Of a stretch of 64,000 nucleotides of DNA, positions 18,232 to 27,787 are shown in pieces (the first letter of the stretch is position 1; the number at the start of each line of letters is the position of its first letter). Position numbers and translations under genes: made by a program. The notes under the pieces were generated by a model. It made no database searches and had not been told where the DNA came from. It saw only the letters and a program-made list of their open reading frames with translations. Source of the DNA: CAVWDI01 sp963793095 (lineage in GTDB: Bacteria > Chloroflexota > Anaerolineae > Anaerolineales > UBA4823); contig CAWBYY010000011.1 in NCBI GenBank assembly GCA_963793095.1, positions 1,426,001 to 1,490,000 of the forward strand, read 5' to 3'.

Positions 18232-19794
18232 TCATTTTCGAAATGATTTATCCAATTCCTTCGGATACCTGTCAGCCTGTGTTTTCCACCAGGCATCCAG
18301 TTCTATCATAAGTTTTTCCTGGATTTCCGCATATTCTGTTTGGCCAAATTTATTTCGGGTTTCAAGAGGATCTTTATCAAAATCATACAATTCATAAACA
18401 GGCTCGCTGTTTTTTACAGCTTTCCTGATTATTTTCAGGGAACCCGACCTGAGCATACAGAGGTTATTTTCCGGGTCTTCCCCAATAATTGAGTACACCT
18501 TGTTCTCCCAATCAGTAGTCCCCTTTTCTGATCCTATTAAAGGAAGAAGGCTTCTGGATTCCATATTGGGAAGATTTCTCCATTCTTTATCTCCGGCAAT
18601 GTCCAGCAGGGTACCATACACGTCAATTGAATTTACCAACTCCTTTCGTATGCCTTTCCCTCCCTGTCCCGATGCAGGTTTGATGATCAATGGGATTTTG
18701 GTGCTTACATCGTACATTTCCCCTTTAAAAAACGTTCCGTAAGCACCATTAAAATCCCCGTGGTCTGCTAAAAATACAATCCATGTATTATCCCACATTC
18801 CCTTTGCTTTCAACTGGTCAAACAATATTCCCAAATAATGGTCTATCATGGATATTTGGCCGTAATAGGCGGCTATAACTTCCTTGTATTTATGTTCGTC
18901 CCACTCAGCCCGTAGCTTCTTTGACAGTTTCCCACCCAATGCTCCCATTTGGAATATGGGACTATTTTCCAACCCGGCATAGAACCTGGGACCAAGTACT
19001 ATGTCTTCCAGCCTGTACATGGTATCCCAGGGCGCAGGTGCCAGATACGGCTGATGGGGACCAAAAAATGAGGTGAACAGGAAGAAAGGTTTTTCAGGAT
19101 CGCTATTTTCGATAAAATCCATTGACTGCTGCACTGTCCAAGGAATATCATGCTGCTCTTCTGTCCTCCAGCCGCTTCCCATGATAAATTCATAAATACT
19201 ATCAGGGTAATGGTTTTCATCCCTGTCAAAAATCCCAACAAAATCCGTTGCACTATTTTTAAAATGAGTTTCCCTTAGCCATTCAATATAATCCGAATGT
19301 TGATCATCGTTGGCATATACCGAGTATGGGGCATCATTGAGTGCTTTGAAATCAAATCCAAATTTATCCTCGGCAGGTACAAAGTGAAGTTTCCCTGCCA
19401 TACCTGTGTAATAGCCCAGGGTCCTGAGCCTCTCCGTCAGCAGATAACGATTTATACTTACCCCACCTTCCACCGTCTCTTTGAACGGGACCCAGTTGCT
19501 TACCATGCCGTTGCCAGGCGGGTATATTCCGGTTTTAATCGATGCTCTTGAAGGTGTACAAACCGGGGAAGGGCAATAGGCATTTGTAAACAAAAATCCT
19601 TCACGGGACAGGGCATCAATATTGGGTGTTTTGATTGTCAGATCGCCCATTGCACCGAACCTGTCGAAACGCATCTGGTCACACATTACCATGATAATGT
19701 TTGGTTTTGCCGGTTCTTTACGCTCCTTACAAGATGAAGTCAGTAAAAAAGGAAACAGCACAAGCAAGGCAAGTTTTACATCTATATGTTTCAT
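18232..19794 (-). CDS. Family S1 sulfatase lipoprotein
   Basis: This 520-residue lipoprotein has its lipobox Cys at 22. The alkaline-phosphatase-like sulfatase fold opens with NIIMVMCDQMRFDRFG, and the sulfatase signature CPSPVCTPSRASIKTGIYP places the Cys at residue 79, which is converted to formylglycine in the CxPSR motif. FLADHGDFNGAYGTFFKGEMY supplies the distal metal ligands. It removes sulfate esters from carbohydrate, probably at the periplasm or cell surface. It needs a maturation enzyme (anSME-type) that is not in this window. It is divergent from the heparinase-like lyase at 20018 and shares its upstream region, so co-regulation is likely. Confidence 0.9.
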   Translation of the reverse strand: MKHIDVKLALLVLFPFLLTSSCKERKEPAKPNIIMVMCDQMRFDRFGAMGDLTIKTPNIDALSREGFLFTNAYCPSPVCTPSRASIKTGIYPPGNGMVSNWVPFKETVEGGVSINRYLLTERLRTLGYYTGMAGKLHFVPAEDKFGFDFKALNDAPYSVYANDDQHSDYIEWLRETHFKNSATDFVGIFDRDENHYPDSIYEFIMGSGWRTEEQHDIPWTVQQSMDFIENSDPEKPFFLFTSFFGPHQPYLAPAPWDTMYRLEDIVLGPRFYAGLENSPIFQMGALGGKLSKKLRAEWDEHKYKEVIAAYYGQISMIDHYLGILFDQLKAKGMWDNTWIVFLADHGDFNGAYGTFFKGEMYDVSTKIPLIIKPASGQGGKGIRKELVNSIDVYGTLLDIAGDKEWRNLPNMESRSLLPLIGSEKGTTDWENKVYSIIGEDPENNLCMLRSGSLKIIRKAVKNSEPVYELYDFDKDPLETRNKFGQTEYAEIQEKLMIELDAWWKTQADRYPKELDKSFRK

Positions 19795-19910
19795 AATCTG
19801 AGATTTAATCTTTTTTCAAGACATGCAGTCCCTACAGAACTGGATGAGTTTGTTTCTTTGAAAATACTAAATACAAAAATGTAAACAAATTCATCGCATA
19901 TAAAAATGAG

Positions 19911-19922
19911 CCGATTAATCGG
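19911..19922. promoter_or_regulatory. Perfect 12-bp palindrome between divergent sulfatase and lyase genes
   Basis: CCGATTAATCGG is an exact inverted repeat in the 223-bp spacer between the sulfatase start (19794, minus) and the lyase start (20018, plus). A half-site CCGATT recurs in the CCCCGATTTT stretch at about 19947-19956. The placement fits an operator for both genes. No regulator gene is next to it, and one short palindrome could arise by chance. Confidence 0.35.
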
Positions 19923-20017
19923 GTGATTACTGACAGATATTATTTTCCCCGATTTTCAATGTTTGCTCGGTTTCTGGCCTTATATTTATTGGAAAAAGAG
20001 GAAACCACAAAATAAAT

Positions 20018-22819
20018 ATGGAAAAATCATTAATCAAATGTCTGGCATTGTTGTCTGTTTCGATTCTCCTGATTTCAGGTTGTTCCCGGAATTCGGAAAA
20101 TCATCCCCGAATTTACGGAAGTGACAAATCCAAATCAGATTTCCTGAAATCCGCCAATAGCGTTGATTGGAAAAAACAACTGATTGAAGACAAGAAAGCA
20201 AACCTGGATAAGTACCTCAATTTATGTGAAAAGGATCCGGAATGGTTGATTTCCCGCTTACAGATGAACTGGAAAACAAAGCACAGCAAAGTTTACCTGC
20301 ATGGTGGAAAATTTTCTCACTCTGATGGGGAAGCACCGTTACCTACCGTCCGTTTTTCAGGTTCACGGGACTGGGCCACAGATTATTTATCACCAGCGTT
20401 GGAAGAAGTGGAGCCCTATTTCGATGATGCGCGGGGAATGTATCTTGAAAATAAAACAAGCGGTGAAAAAGAGTGGGTGCATCCTTCGAAAACCGGTCAT
20501 ATCATCGAGGGCATCAACCGTGACGTAATGGAACTGGTTCAGGATGCTGCATTCCTGTACTGGCTGACCGGAGAAAAGAAATATGCAGCATTTGCAGAAC
20601 CTGTCTTTTTCAAATATATCGACGGGATGTACCATCGGGAGCCCCCTTTGGACCTGGATAGTTCCGGTCAACAGGGACTTTCAGGATTGGCTACATTTGA
20701 GGTTATCCATGAGCAAGTAGTGGTCTATCTGACCATTACTTATGACTTTTTACACACCTATTTCCTGGATCATGACAGAGATCTGAGTAACACGGTTGCG
20801 GTTTTTCAGAGGTGGGGAGATCAGATCATCAAAAACGGCGTACCTGAAAATAATTGGAATCTTTTTCAGGCCCGATATATTACCTACATCGCTCTGGCTC
20901 TTGATGCGGACGAAAATTATGACAACGGAAAAGGTCAACAGCATTATTTAAAGCGCACCTTCGATGAATCTTCCACGAGACAAATTGCGCTGAAAGAGTC
21001 GCTTTTGGTTTATGATCAGGAAAATGGGATATGGCCTGAATCTCCCTCCTATTCCATTCATGTGAATACCACTTTGCTCCGGATTTTGACGCTGCTTGAT
21101 AATGTTAGCAACCAAAATGAGCTTTCTGATTTCCCCATTATCGAAAAGGCGGGTCTGGCGGTATTTCAATACCTGTTCCCCAGCGGCTATACATTGGGGT
21201 TCGGGGATTCAGACCACCGGATTATCCCTCCCGAAAATTTTGAGTTGCTTATTGCAAACTACCGAAAGTACGGCCAGAAAGAGAAAGAGCTGATGATTTC
21301 GGGTTTGTTGAATCAAATTATTGACAGGGGTGACTATATCCGAAAAGGAAGGGATCTGTTTCATCTGTTTTTCTATGTAGACTCCATTGAACAGGGTGGT
21401 ACTACCGGCGGAAGCTCTGCGCTGATAACGCCCACCTTTTATGCCCCGAATGTAAGCATGTTTGTTCAACGCATGGGTGAAGGTGATCAGGCCATGATGG
21501 TTTCCACTGTCGGATCTTTCGGTAACCATGCACATGCCAATGGCATTGCCATTGAATTGTTTGCCAATAATTATGTCCTGGCTCCCGATATGGGAAGGGG
21601 ACCAAGCTACTGGCACCCTTACCATCGAGAGTACTACGCCAGAATGCCCGCCCACAATACCGTAGTGGTTGATGGCAATTCCGACTATCAGACCATGATG
21701 AGTTCTCATCCATATACCCTGGATAATCATTTTCCAATATCAGGGGATGAAAACCCAGATTTCGATAAAGTCAGCTTTAACAAAGTTTCCTTTCTGGAGC
21801 CCAAAACCCAATCGGACCAACAGCGGCTAACCGCCATGATCAGGACAAAATCGGGGAAAGGTTATATCCTGGATATTTTCAGGTCCAGGAAGAAGTATGC
21901 ATCTACTCAACAACACGACTATTTTTATCACAACCTTGGACAATCGCTTGAAATATTCGATAATAACAACCATGAGCTGGCCTTAAAAATAAGTAATGAA
22001 CTGGGCACGCATCAGGGTGACATGAAGGCCTACGATTATTTTACCGATGAGAAATCAACATCCGTAAATGAAGATCTGACAGCATTGTTTACCATGGAGG
22101 GCAAAGCGGGGATCGGCAATTTAATGAAGCTGTGGATAAATGGAAACAAAAACCAGAAAGTATACTCGGTACTGGCCCCTGAGTGTAATGCCTTGTCAGA
22201 GGGTACGGCACCTGCCGGAATGCTGGGACAAAAAATCCCGACACTCATTTTAAGGAGGGATGAAGAAGCCTGGAAAAATCCCTATGCAGTGGTATTCAAT
22301 CCGTATTTTGAAGGTGGAGAAAATCCCGTTGGAAAAGTAAGTTTTGTAGATCATAATGAGCACACAGAATCTCAACTCATTCATGTAACCCATGCCGGAG
22401 GATCATGTAAGGATGAGGTTGTTGCCAATGCGTCAGAAAATGATATTGCCTCCGGAGATGATTTTTATCAAAAAGGATTGTTCTCGGTAACCCGGTGGAC
22501 TGATGGGGAAACCAATCCCGATTTCATTTTTGTGTCGGGTATGTACAGATTTGAAAATGCGGGCTGGGAAATTATTGCAAGTAACGAAGCCGCAACTGTA
22601 TGTATTGAAAAATCAGAGCAGGGCTTTGTGCTGCAAAACGACAAACCTGTGCTGGTAAGAATTCCGATAACCGAAGGTTTTCATCCGGCAAAAATGGATA
22701 TTCTGGCACAAGGGAAAGTCGTATCGCAGAAGAAAGGGATGATAAACAGATCAAATTCCAATCTGGTTGAGTTCCGGTTGGAAATACCCTGTAAGCAAGC
22801 GATTTTAACTTATGAATAA
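20018..22819 (+). CDS. Large heparinase II/III-type lyase lipoprotein
   Basis: This 933-residue protein is longer than usual for the family. It has a lipobox Cys at 22 (LLISGC), an N-terminal toroid over about 90-420 (GHIIEGINRDVMELVQDAAF, LSGLATFEVIHEQVVVYL, NNWNLFQARYITYIALAL) and a C-terminal sandwich with VGSFGNHAHANGIAIELFAN and MPAHNTVVVDGNSDY. The NHAHAN block is the heparinase II/III metal and substrate motif, and HNTVVVDG is its usual follower. The last 250 residues form further beta structure. It probably cleaves a uronate-containing polymer at the cell surface. A GH38 gene starts 20 bp downstream, so lyase and alpha-mannosidase-like enzyme are co-transcribed. Confidence 0.85.
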   Translation: MEKSLIKCLALLSVSILLISGCSRNSENHPRIYGSDKSKSDFLKSANSVDWKKQLIEDKKANLDKYLNLCEKDPEWLISRLQMNWKTKHSKVYLHGGKFSHSDGEAPLPTVRFSGSRDWATDYLSPALEEVEPYFDDARGMYLENKTSGEKEWVHPSKTGHIIEGINRDVMELVQDAAFLYWLTGEKKYAAFAEPVFFKYIDGMYHREPPLDLDSSGQQGLSGLATFEVIHEQVVVYLTITYDFLHTYFLDHDRDLSNTVAVFQRWGDQIIKNGVPENNWNLFQARYITYIALALDADENYDNGKGQQHYLKRTFDESSTRQIALKESLLVYDQENGIWPESPSYSIHVNTTLLRILTLLDNVSNQNELSDFPIIEKAGLAVFQYLFPSGYTLGFGDSDHRIIPPENFELLIANYRKYGQKEKELMISGLLNQIIDRGDYIRKGRDLFHLFFYVDSIEQGGTTGGSSALITPTFYAPNVSMFVQRMGEGDQAMMVSTVGSFGNHAHANGIAIELFANNYVLAPDMGRGPSYWHPYHREYYARMPAHNTVVVDGNSDYQTMMSSHPYTLDNHFPISGDENPDFDKVSFNKVSFLEPKTQSDQQRLTAMIRTKSGKGYILDIFRSRKKYASTQQHDYFYHNLGQSLEIFDNNNHELALKISNELGTHQGDMKAYDYFTDEKSTSVNEDLTALFTMEGKAGIGNLMKLWINGNKNQKVYSVLAPECNALSEGTAPAGMLGQKIPTLILRRDEEAWKNPYAVVFNPYFEGGENPVGKVSFVDHNEHTESQLIHVTHAGGSCKDEVVANASENDIASGDDFYQKGLFSVTRWTDGETNPDFIFVSGMYRFENAGWEIIASNEAATVCIEKSEQGFVLQNDKPVLVRIPITEGFHPAKMDILAQGKVVSQKKGMINRSNSNLVEFRLEIPCKQAILTYE

Positions 22820-22839
22820 AACAAATCTATCGTAAGAAG

Positions 22840-25317
22840 ATGAGAATAACAGCGGCTATATTTTTCATCCTGACTGTATTGACATTTGACATTCAGGGTC
22901 AGGAAATCTATGTCATTGGACATGCCCATATGGATCCTGTCTACCGCTGGCGATGGAATGAAATCAGGAACCGGGAATTACAAACCACCTTTACGGATGT
23001 ACTGGAAGTACTGGAGGATTATCCGGATTTGCATTTTGTACAGAGCTATTTGCTTTACTATGAAACCATTCAAAAATACTTTCCGGAATTGTTTGCCAGA
23101 ATAAATGTGAGTATTGAACAGAACAGGTGGAGTGTAGTAGGAGGACAGTGGGTTGAACCCGATGAGACATTGTCCTCTGGCGAGAGCCTCATCAGGCAGT
23201 TCCTTATTGCCAGGGATTATTACTCAAAAAGCCTCAAAATAGGCGATATTAATATTGCCTGGTCTCCGGATGTTTTTACCGGCCATCCGGTTACGTTACC
23301 AAAAATATATGCTGGCTGTGGAATACAAAACTATGTGTTCAGCAGGGCAGAACCAGAAGGGAAAAAAGTATTCTGGTGGGAGTCAAAAGATGGATCAAAA
23401 ATCCTGGCCTACAAAATACCCGGTCATTACAACCCAACATATCGCGAGCTGCCTGAATACATTGATACCTGGGTAAAAACATCGGGTTATAATAAGCCCT
23501 TGATAACCATTGGAAAGGGTGACCACGGTGGAGGACCCGGCCCTGGTGACATAAATGCACTGGAAAAAATGGCCATTGATCATTCTTTGAAATTTATTCA
23601 TACTTCCCCTGATAAATATTTTAAGGAATTGCATGAATCAGGCAAGCAATGGCCGGTTCAAAACAACGAATTTGGTTACTCCCCTGAAAAGTCCGGATTT
23701 AAGGGCTGTTATTCATCACAGGCCAGGATAAAAAAATACAACAGACATCTTGAGAACCAGCTTTTGGCTGCTGAAAAGTTCACTGCAATTGGCACCCTTC
23801 ACAAAGGTAAACCATTTTACCCGAGAGAAGATTTTTCGGCTGCATGGAAGATTCTGCTGCTCAACCAGTTTCACGATATCATTCCCGGAACCCTTACGGG
23901 TCTGGGCGCCAATGATGCCATCCAGGAATATCAAAAACTGGAAATCATTTCATCAGAATTGCTTTTCAACGGTCTTGAAAACATTGGAAATCGAATCAAT
24001 ACCCAGACAGCCGGTATTCCTCTGGTAATTTTCAATCCGCACTCCTGGCCGGTCAGCCAATTTGTCGACGCTGAAATTACTTTTATTAAAGGGCTTGTCA
24101 ATTTTGACATTCTGGATACGAATGGTATCAGTGTTCCGTACGCTGTCAAAGACAAATCCGAAGATGGTTTGATTTACACGGTTTCAATAGATGCTCGGAA
24201 TGTTCCTCCACTTGGATATAAGCTGGTCGAGGTTGTTGAAAAAACACCCGATGTGCTGAGTACGGACTTAAAAACAGGTAATGGAGAGGTTGAAAACAAC
24301 CATTATTTAATCCGTTGGAACGAGAAGGGACTTACAAACATATATAGCAAAAAGCTGAACCGTGAAATATTGGAAAGTCAAGGTAATACCTTGCTGTTAT
24401 TGGAAGATTTTGGATCCAGCTGGTCATTGGGCCTGACCGGAAAGGAATTTCACCCTCAATCTCTCACAGAGCCTGAGATTGTTTACAGTTCACCCATTAA
24501 AACAGTGGTGAGATGGGAAGATTATTTCCAGTCCTCAAAATTTGTCCGCTACATGACCATTAAAGCTGATTGTGAGCAAATCGATTTTGAGATGGAAGTT
24601 GACTGGCATGATCATGACAAACTTCTGCGGGTGTTATTTCCTACCCGGATTCTGAAAGGTGAAGCGTATTATGATCAGCCCTACGGATATGTCAAACGCC
24701 AGGGAACAAGCATTGAATCCCCGGCACAAAAATGGATCGATTATTCAAATCAGGAATATGGCCTTTCTCTGTTAAACAATGGCAAATATGGTTTCACTAT
24801 AAACGATGGGGTGTTGACCATGTCTGTTGTACGGGGGGCACGGGATATGGACCCGCGCATGGACGAAGGAAAACATACTTTCAAATATGCTTTGATAGCG
24901 CATGCATCAGGCTGGAGGGATGCTGACATTCCTTTAAAAGCCTGGCAATTCAATCAACCCCTGATTGCCAAACAGGAAAACCGGCACGGGGGAAGCATCA
25001 GTGGGTGGAAATATTCAGAGCTGTCCTTTCCGGCAGAGAAATCATTTTTCAGCATAGAAAGCGATCACGTTATTATATCGTGCTTGAAAGTTAAGCAGGA
25101 TGCCTATGACCCTTATGACATAGTGCTCAGGATTGTAGAGACAGAAGGAAAAGACGAGGCGGTAAGGGTTAAGCTCCCTCATTCACCCAGGGAAGTCCTG
25201 GAGTGCGACCATCTGGAAAGACCCATCGAAGCTAAAAGTACCCTGGCTTTGGAAGGGGACCAGTTTATATTCAATATCCGGCATGACCAGATCAGAACAT
25301 TCCTGGTCAGGTTTTAA
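22840..25317 (+). CDS. GH38 family alpha-mannosidase-like glycosidase
   Basis: The 825-residue product has a signal peptide to about residue 20. The GH38 catalytic domain follows: VIGHAHMDPVYRWRW with zinc ligands His28/30 and Asp32, GGQWVEPDETLSSGES, then AWSPDVFTGHPVTLPKI where Asp144 fits the nucleophile, and LLNQFHDIIPGTLTGLGAND, a strong GH38 mark with the zinc-binding His. The mid three-helix domain and C-terminal sandwich complete the fold. GH38 enzymes remove alpha-linked mannose with retention. Operon placement after the lyase suggests that mannose decorates or terminates the same polymer. It differs strongly from the second GH38 in the window. Confidence 0.9.
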   Translation: MRITAAIFFILTVLTFDIQGQEIYVIGHAHMDPVYRWRWNEIRNRELQTTFTDVLEVLEDYPDLHFVQSYLLYYETIQKYFPELFARINVSIEQNRWSVVGGQWVEPDETLSSGESLIRQFLIARDYYSKSLKIGDINIAWSPDVFTGHPVTLPKIYAGCGIQNYVFSRAEPEGKKVFWWESKDGSKILAYKIPGHYNPTYRELPEYIDTWVKTSGYNKPLITIGKGDHGGGPGPGDINALEKMAIDHSLKFIHTSPDKYFKELHESGKQWPVQNNEFGYSPEKSGFKGCYSSQARIKKYNRHLENQLLAAEKFTAIGTLHKGKPFYPREDFSAAWKILLLNQFHDIIPGTLTGLGANDAIQEYQKLEIISSELLFNGLENIGNRINTQTAGIPLVIFNPHSWPVSQFVDAEITFIKGLVNFDILDTNGISVPYAVKDKSEDGLIYTVSIDARNVPPLGYKLVEVVEKTPDVLSTDLKTGNGEVENNHYLIRWNEKGLTNIYSKKLNREILESQGNTLLLLEDFGSSWSLGLTGKEFHPQSLTEPEIVYSSPIKTVVRWEDYFQSSKFVRYMTIKADCEQIDFEMEVDWHDHDKLLRVLFPTRILKGEAYYDQPYGYVKRQGTSIESPAQKWIDYSNQEYGLSLLNNGKYGFTINDGVLTMSVVRGARDMDPRMDEGKHTFKYALIAHASGWRDADIPLKAWQFNQPLIAKQENRHGGSISGWKYSELSFPAEKSFFSIESDHVIISCLKVKQDAYDPYDIVLRIVETEGKDEAVRVKLPHSPREVLECDHLERPIEAKSTLALEGDQFIFNIRHDQIRTFLVRF

Positions 25318-25320
25318 CTA

Positions 25321-26340
25321 CTAAATTGAATTTAACAAGTGAATGGCAGATTCCAATTGTTTATCCCTACCGCTTAAAATATCTTCTTCGGTTTGCTCAA
25401 TTCGAATATCCGGCGGACAACCTACCCATTCCAGGGGTAATCCATTGTAACCACGCCAATCTGTTGTACCGATATATATTTTTTTACCGCTTGGCAGATT
25501 ATATTCAGCAGGAGCTGGACCAGTCGATCCCGATGATCCCCCACCTGTTGTATCTCCAACCACGGTAACACCTGATATCTGTTTCATTACATCAGGGAAA
25601 ATATCACTTGCACTGTAACATACTCCGTTGATTAACACAGCAATCGGATTAATATATTGAAAATCGCCCTGAGGTTCAAAAGGTGGTAAGGGGATTCGCT
25701 GACCGAGCACATAATATTCAGGTTTTTCAAGTGGTGAAGTTATAAGTCTGCTTACAACTGCGACCAGACTCTGATATGATCCCCCGTTATTATGTCGTAT
25801 ATCCAATATAAGTGCCTTTGTATCTTTGACATAATCAAGTGCTTCTGAGAAAGAGTTTATAAGGTAGTCCTCATCGAAGGTGCCCATATAAATATACCCG
25901 ATATTCCCTTGAATGATTTCGTACTCAATGGTACCTTCCCCGGTGATTTTTAGTTCCTTATCAAAATAGTTTCTGACAACAGCTGGATGGTATGCATATT
26001 TATCTTTAATCCATCTTGGAGCATAATAGGTACTTATCGATCTGCCTCCGTTGGTTTTTACATGAACATGCATATCTTTCAATTCACCCAGCATTTCTAT
26101 CAGTACGGTGTATATTTCATCCCCCTCGGCTTCCTCGGCCCTGGGTTTGTAAACCAGATAGATACTATCCCAGTTAATCTCCTTAAATTCAAGATAGGGA
26201 TAAACGGTGTTCACTCTTTCCCAGGTTGCTTCAAAATCTTCTAAATTAAGATTTGAATTTGCCGGATCCACAAACACATTCTCACATCCATAAAATAGAA
26301 TGGCAGAGCTGATAAATATTATCCATCTTGCTTTGACCAT
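25321..26340 (-). CDS. S41 family peptidase lipoprotein
   Basis: This 339-residue lipoprotein has its Cys at 19 (AILFYGC). The tail-specific protease core is visible: MLGELKDMHVHVKTNGG, ALILDIRHNNGGSYQSL, and VLINGVCYSASDIFPDVMKQ where the Ser of YSASD is the predicted nucleophile. GDTTGGGSSGSTGPAP and PDIRIEQTEEDILSGRDKQL follow as expected. I see no separate PDZ domain, so this is the short form frequent in Bacteroidota. It probably trims periplasmic or surface proteins. It overlaps the upstream beta-barrel gene by 22 bp, so the two are translationally coupled. Confidence 0.85.
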   Translation of the reverse strand: MVKARWIIFISSAILFYGCENVFVDPANSNLNLEDFEATWERVNTVYPYLEFKEINWDSIYLVYKPRAEEAEGDEIYTVLIEMLGELKDMHVHVKTNGGRSISTYYAPRWIKDKYAYHPAVVRNYFDKELKITGEGTIEYEIIQGNIGYIYMGTFDEDYLINSFSEALDYVKDTKALILDIRHNNGGSYQSLVAVVSRLITSPLEKPEYYVLGQRIPLPPFEPQGDFQYINPIAVLINGVCYSASDIFPDVMKQISGVTVVGDTTGGGSSGSTGPAPAEYNLPSGKKIYIGTTDWRGYNGLPLEWVGCPPDIRIEQTEEDILSGRDKQLESAIHLLNSI

Positions 26341-27125
26341 GGTCTGAGTCTATAATTGATGGAAATGATCAAATTATTGCTGGCAGCAATATAAGGGTCC
26401 CATTTGTTGATGCGGGAAAGATCAAATTTATATCCCAGTGAGATTGATAACCTATCGACAAAATAATATCGTAAGGAAAGGTCGAAATCAAGTTTTGTTG
26501 CAGTCAGAAAGGAAAGCAAGGCTGGACTTGAGTCATCTTCATATTTTTGCTCGTCAATTTTCTTACCGGAAAACGAGAACAAAGTTGGTCGTAGAAATCC
26601 CTCAACCCTCAATTTATCATTTACGGCATAAACAAATTCGGTATTAATGCCTAAAGAACCCATTATACCGAATGTTTTCGGAGAAATGAATGTCCCGGGA
26701 TTTACAAAATTGTAATAGATATCATAGTAAAAAAACTGTACAGACGGTCCCAGATAAACGTAAACACTCCTGGAAAACAAAGAGAAATTTCCGATGTGAT
26801 AAATAAAGTCCTGGTTAAAATTGAATTGCTGCACTTCTGCAGAAATCTTGTTATTTGAAATATTGGTTGAGTGCCGGTACTCAAATTCTAAGCGGTATGC
26901 GTTTCTATTTTGGAATCTTACCCATTCCACATTGAAATAGGGCAGTGTACCGGAATATTGCTCTTTAGATATATATTCATCTTTTACAGAATATAATCCT
27001 TGCCCGTATCCTAAAAAAATACCCGATGGAAATACATTTTTATGGTTCAGGGTATCCTGGGCAGGTGTTTGCATTGTAATAAAAAGTGCAATGCCAGAAA
27101 TGAGGATCCTTGATTTGGTTTTCAC
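26319..27125 (-). CDS. Outer-membrane beta-barrel protein
   Basis: The 268-residue product has a signal peptide (MKTKSRILISGIALFITMQTPAQ) followed by regular amphipathic strands with alternating aromatic residues, for example RLEFEYRHSTNIS, VYVYLGPSVQFFYYDIYY, DFDLSLRYYFVDRLSISLGY and the end NLIISINYRLRPW. This fits an 8 to 10-strand barrel of the outer-membrane protein beta-barrel type. It has no TonB plug or catalytic motif. It is the first gene of a two-gene unit with the S41 peptidase, which may process it or act alongside it. Confidence 0.7.
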   Translation of the reverse strand: MKTKSRILISGIALFITMQTPAQDTLNHKNVFPSGIFLGYGQGLYSVKDEYISKEQYSGTLPYFNVEWVRFQNRNAYRLEFEYRHSTNISNNKISAEVQQFNFNQDFIYHIGNFSLFSRSVYVYLGPSVQFFYYDIYYNFVNPGTFISPKTFGIMGSLGINTEFVYAVNDKLRVEGFLRPTLFSFSGKKIDEQKYEDDSSPALLSFLTATKLDFDLSLRYYFVDRLSISLGYKFDLSRINKWDPYIAASNNLIISINYRLRPWSKQDG

Positions 27126-27169
27126 AGGTGAACCGTTCTCAAATTCAAATTTAGTTGTCTGTACAAAAT

Positions 27170-27739
<570 letters not shown>

Positions 27740-27787
27740 TATGTGTTATTCTGAGCGCCAGCATAATCAATAATAATTCCTTCCTGC

